Source: Aquila chrysaetos chrysaetos (taxonomy: Eukaryota; Chordata; Aves; Accipitriformes; Accipitridae). From it: 64,000 nt of DNA. Positions 61,240 to 64,000 of this stretch are shown piece after piece; the stretch's first letter is position 1; every line of letters starts with the position of its first letter. The position numbers were made by a program, and so were the translations under genes. The stretch spans positions 82,095,538 through 82,159,537 of the forward strand of contig NC_044004.1 in assembly GCF_900496995.4 (NCBI RefSeq), in the 5' to 3' direction. The notes beneath the pieces were generated by a model that saw nothing but the letters and a program-made list of their open reading frames with translations, ran no database searches and was not told the DNA's origin.

Positions 61240-62840
61240 CCTGAGCCCCAGCATACAGGACTTGGGCTCCAGTTCCCAAACCCGAAACTGGCCCAGTGAG
61301 CCTGGTCTGAAGCCCCAAAATGGGCCAGGTGAGCCTGGTTTTGAGCCCCAGAATGCAGGACTTAGTCTCCAGTTCCCAAACCCAAAACCGGCCGAATGAG
61401 CCTCAACTGAAGCCCCAAAATGCAGGACTTGGTCTCTCTTGTCAAGCCCTTAAACTGCGCATATGAGCCTGGTTTCACACTCCCAAAACACAGGACTTAC
61501 TTAGTCTCTCTTTTCAGAAACCTAAAATTGGCCAAATGAGCCTGGTCTGAAGTCCCAAAATGCAGGACTTGGTCTCTCTTGTTAAGACCTTAAACTGCCC
61601 AGATGGGCCTGGTTTGACACTCCTGAAACGCAGGACTTAGTTTCTCTTTTCAGAAACCCAAAATTGGCCAAATGAGCCTGGATTGAAGCCCCAAAATACT
61701 GGACTTGGTCTCTCTTTTCAAGCCCTTAAACTGCTCATATGGGCCCAGTTTGACACTCCTGAAATGCAGGACTTAGTCTCTCTTTTCAGAAACCCAAAAT
61801 TGGCCAAATGAGCCTGGATTGAAGCTCCAAAATACTGGACTTGGTCTCTCTTTTCAAGCCCTTAAACTGCTCATATGGGCCCGGTTTGACACTCCTGAAA
61901 TGCAGGACTTAGTCTCTCTTTTCCGAAACCTGAAATTGGCCAAATGAGCCTGAAGCTCCAAAATGCTGGACTTGGTCTCTGCTTCTGAGCCCCAAAACGC
62001 AGGACTTAAACCTCCCGTTCCCAAAATTGCCTGAATGATCCTGCTCTGAAGCTCCAAAACACAGCACTTGGTCTCTCTTTTCAGAAACCCCAAATTGGCT
62101 GAATGAGCCCAGTTTGAAGCCCCAAAACGCTGGACTTGGGCTCTGCTTCTGAGCCCCAAAATGCTGAACTTGGTCTCCTGTTCAGGAACTCAAAATTGGC
62201 TGAATGAGCCCGGTTTGAAGCCCCGAAACGCTGGACTTGGGCTCTGCTTCTGAGCCCCAAAACGCAGGACTTGGTCTCCCTTGTCGAGTCCTTAAACTGC
62301 CCAGATGAGCCTGGTTTGACACTCCCAAAACGCAGGACTTGGTCTCTTTTTTCAGAAACCCAAAATTGGCCAAATGAGCCTGGATTGAAGTCCCAAAATG
62401 CAGGACTTGGTCTCTCTTGTTAAGACCTTAAACTGCCCAGATGGGCCTTGTTTGACACTCCTGAAACACAGGACTTTTAGTTTCTCTTTTCAGAAACCCA
62501 AAATTGGCCGAATGAGCCTGGACTGAAGCCCTGAAATGCCAGACTTGGGCTCTGCCTCTAAGCCCCAAAACGCAGGACTTAGTCTCTCTTTTCAGAAACC
62601 TAAAATTGGCCAAATGAGCCTGAAGCCCCAAAACGCTGCACTTGGGCTCTGCTTCTGAGCCCCAAAACGCAGGACTTGGTCTCTCTTTTCAGAAACCTGA
62701 AATTGGCCAAATGAGCCCGGTTTAAAGCCCCCAAATGCTGGACTTGGTCTCCGCTTCTGAGCTCCAAAACACAGGACTTGGTCTCCAGTTCAGGAACCCA
62801 AAACTGGCCGAAGGATCCTGGTCTGAAGCCCCCAAATTGG
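61240..62840. repeat. 68-bp minisatellite with 136-bp higher-order unit
   Basis: Roughly two dozen full or partial units. One half-unit runs CAGAAACCCAAAATTGGCC to GGTCTCTCTTTT. The other runs TCAAGCCCTTAAACTG to TTAGTCTCTCTTTT. Equivalent points at 61651 and 61787 are 136 bases apart. Shorter 34-40-base units (CTGAGCCCCAAAACGCAGG, then ACTTGGTCT) are interspersed. Minus-strand open frames across it are repeat by-products; neither 68 nor 136 is a multiple of three. Confidence 0.9.
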
Positions 62841-63369
62841 CCGAACGAGCCCGGTTTCACCCTCCCCCGCCGCAGGACTCGGCCTCTGCGTGAAGCGTCG
62901 CGTCCCGCGGACGCTCGGCTCCCTCTCGGCTTCCGACACCCAAAACAGGGGCCTTGGCCCCCACCCGCCCCCGCCGGCTTGTTTCCAAGGCCCACGCAGC
63001 CGGGACTCGGGCTCCCTCCCCCAGCCCTGACCGGACGGGGCTTTGGGGCTCCCGGGCCGGGGTCTGACCCCACGACTCGGCTTCTGGAGCCCCCCCCGCA
63101 GTTACTGTCCGAGCCCCCGAGCCCCTTCTCCATCTCGCCAGCCCGGCTCCCGCTGCGGGAAAACCCACGGCTGGGCCCGGTTCTCAGCCCCGGCACAGGC
63201 CCCGAGCCGGGGCTCTGCTGCTGAGCCGCACAACCCCTCCGCCCCGCTCCGCCCGTGCTGTCGGAACGGGCCCAGGAGCCCCGGGGGTGTTTGGGGACTG
63301 CCCGCGGGCGAGGCCGCTCCGCACCCGGCCCGGCCCGGCTCCGCTCGCCCGCTAGAACGGAGAGAACCG
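62841..63369. other. CpG-rich spacer before the DCTN6 promoter
   Basis: GC-rich sequence carrying diverged relatives of the 68-bp repeat (for example GCCCGGTTCTCAGCCCCGGC near 63175). No exon recognised. Confidence 0.45.
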
Positions 63370-63734
63370 GCGGGACGACAAGATGGCGGCCGCCACACGG
63401 CAAAGCTCCCTCGGCCCCGCCCCGCGCAGGCGCTCTGGGGCCCCGCCCCGCCCAAGGGGGGAGGAGACTGGGCGGGGGCGTGGTCAGCGAGAGGGGCGTG
63501 ACGAGTGGGCGGGGCTGCTCATCGGCCGCCGGGGTCCCAGCGCCCGCCCGCTCCCGCCGCCGGTATCACCGGGGACGCTGCGTTCAAACGGCGGCTGCCT
63601 TTGAGTCTCAGCGGGTGCGTGGGAATAACCGCCCACGGGGGATCCCCGGTTCCAGGGGAGAACGCAAGGCCGAAAGTGCACGGCCCCAAGCCCCCGCCGC
63701 CCGGCGCAGGCGCACTCCGCCGCCCAGCGCTGTC
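63370..63734 (+). promoter_or_regulatory. DCTN6 CpG-island promoter and 5' UTR
   Basis: Contains a YY1 consensus (AAGATGGCGGC, 63380-63390), GC boxes (CCCCGCCCC, several between 63415 and 63450), and NRF1-like GCGCAGGCGC copies at about 63424-63433 and 63704-63713. No TATA box. The start site probably lies within the last 150 bases before the ATG, but more than one start, or a divergent one near 63380, is possible. Confidence 0.55.
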
Positions 63735-64000
63735 ATGGCGGAGAAGGTGCAGAAGAGGTGAGTCCCGGTTCGCTCCCACGCACACACCGGGACGCGGCGG
63801 GGCCGTATCCCCCGCTCCCCACACACCCTCCCTTCAGCCCTGTGTCGTCGTGCGTGTCCCCCCCCCCTCGTTCTCTCCCCAACGGTTCGCCTCACAGACA
63901 CCCCCCCCCCCCAACCCCCCCCCCCTTTTCCCGCAGCGTGAAGATCGCCCCGGGGGCCGTGGTGTGCGTGGAGAGCGAGATCCGCGGGGACGTGACCATC
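63735..64000 (+). CDS. DCTN6: Dynactin subunit 6, first two coding exons (3'-incomplete)
   Basis: Exon 1 at 63735-63757 encodes MAEKVQK plus two bases of a split serine codon, with donor AG|GTGAGT. After a 179-base intron with a C-rich tract, exon 2 starts at 63937 and runs off the window end, encoding VKIAPGAVVCVESEIRGDVT and onward. This matches the start of mammalian dynactin p27 almost residue for residue. The repeated I-x-G-x-V spacing is the beginning of its left-handed beta-helix (hexapeptide-repeat) fold. The protein sits at the pointed end of the dynactin shoulder/filament complex, acting in dynein cargo binding. Only 29 residues are visible. The tiny first exon and its ATG in a CpG island fit the known gene structure. 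Confidence 0.93.

Noticed and set aside
59656-61254. 532-codon open frame on the minus strand (and overlapping frames of 422 and 550 codons on the minus and plus strands)
   Set aside because: All frames on both strands stay open in this CpG-rich stretch because stop codons need A/T. Composition is Pro/Gly/Arg/Ala only, with no domain and with tandem repeats inside.
61854-62631. Repeated KRETKSCVLG-type peptides on the minus strand
   Set aside because: Translations of the 68-bp minisatellite. The period is not a multiple of three, so the peptide repeats come from different frames joined by chance.

Overview
This is a vertebrate nuclear window, almost certainly from a bird. It has multi-exon genes with GT-AG introns, a 5'-truncated CR1 LINE with the avian-type 3' end, a solo retroviral LTR, compact introns in GC-rich sequence, and gene proteins that match vertebrate families closely. 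There is nothing prokaryotic here: no operons, ribosome-binding sites or CRISPR arrays. The species cannot be named from the sequence alone.

Layout. Bases 1-15720 hold the CDKL2 kinase gene (+), from the catalytic-lysine exon to the 3' UTR, in AT-rich sequence with an antisense solo LTR in one intron. A 260-bp polypurine block and a CpG island lead into RCHY1 (+, 16823-20797), a RING/CHY-zinc-finger ubiquitin ligase. From 20.8 to 35.3 kb no gene is recognised; this stretch holds a CR1 fragment and an LTR-like promoter block. PARM1 (-, 48450-35308) is a small mucin-like membrane protein with a 10.9-kb first intron. BTC (+, 51965-55875), betacellulin, starts head-to-head with PARM1. From 56 to 63.7 kb the DNA is very GC-rich and packed with tandem repeats, two CTCF-type motifs, a possible unannotated spliced transcript, an Sp1/NRF1-type site array and a 68-bp minisatellite. 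The first two exons of DCTN6 (+) close the window.

The order CDKL2-RCHY1-PARM1-BTC and its orientations match the human 4q13-q21 block read in reverse. Two departures stand out. THAP6 and ODAPH, which sit between RCHY1 and CDKL2 in humans, are not seen. Beyond BTC, where mammals carry AREG/EREG/EPGN, lies DCTN6 (human chromosome 8p). These genes are not a pathway; they share a syntenic block. PARM1 and BTC are membrane proteins, RCHY1 acts in ubiquitination, CDKL2 is a CMGC kinase and DCTN6 is a dynactin pointed-end subunit.

Exon boundaries were set by hand from reading frame, GT/AG signals and remembered family sequence. Untranslated ends, regulatory motifs and the proposed noncoding transcript are inferences.
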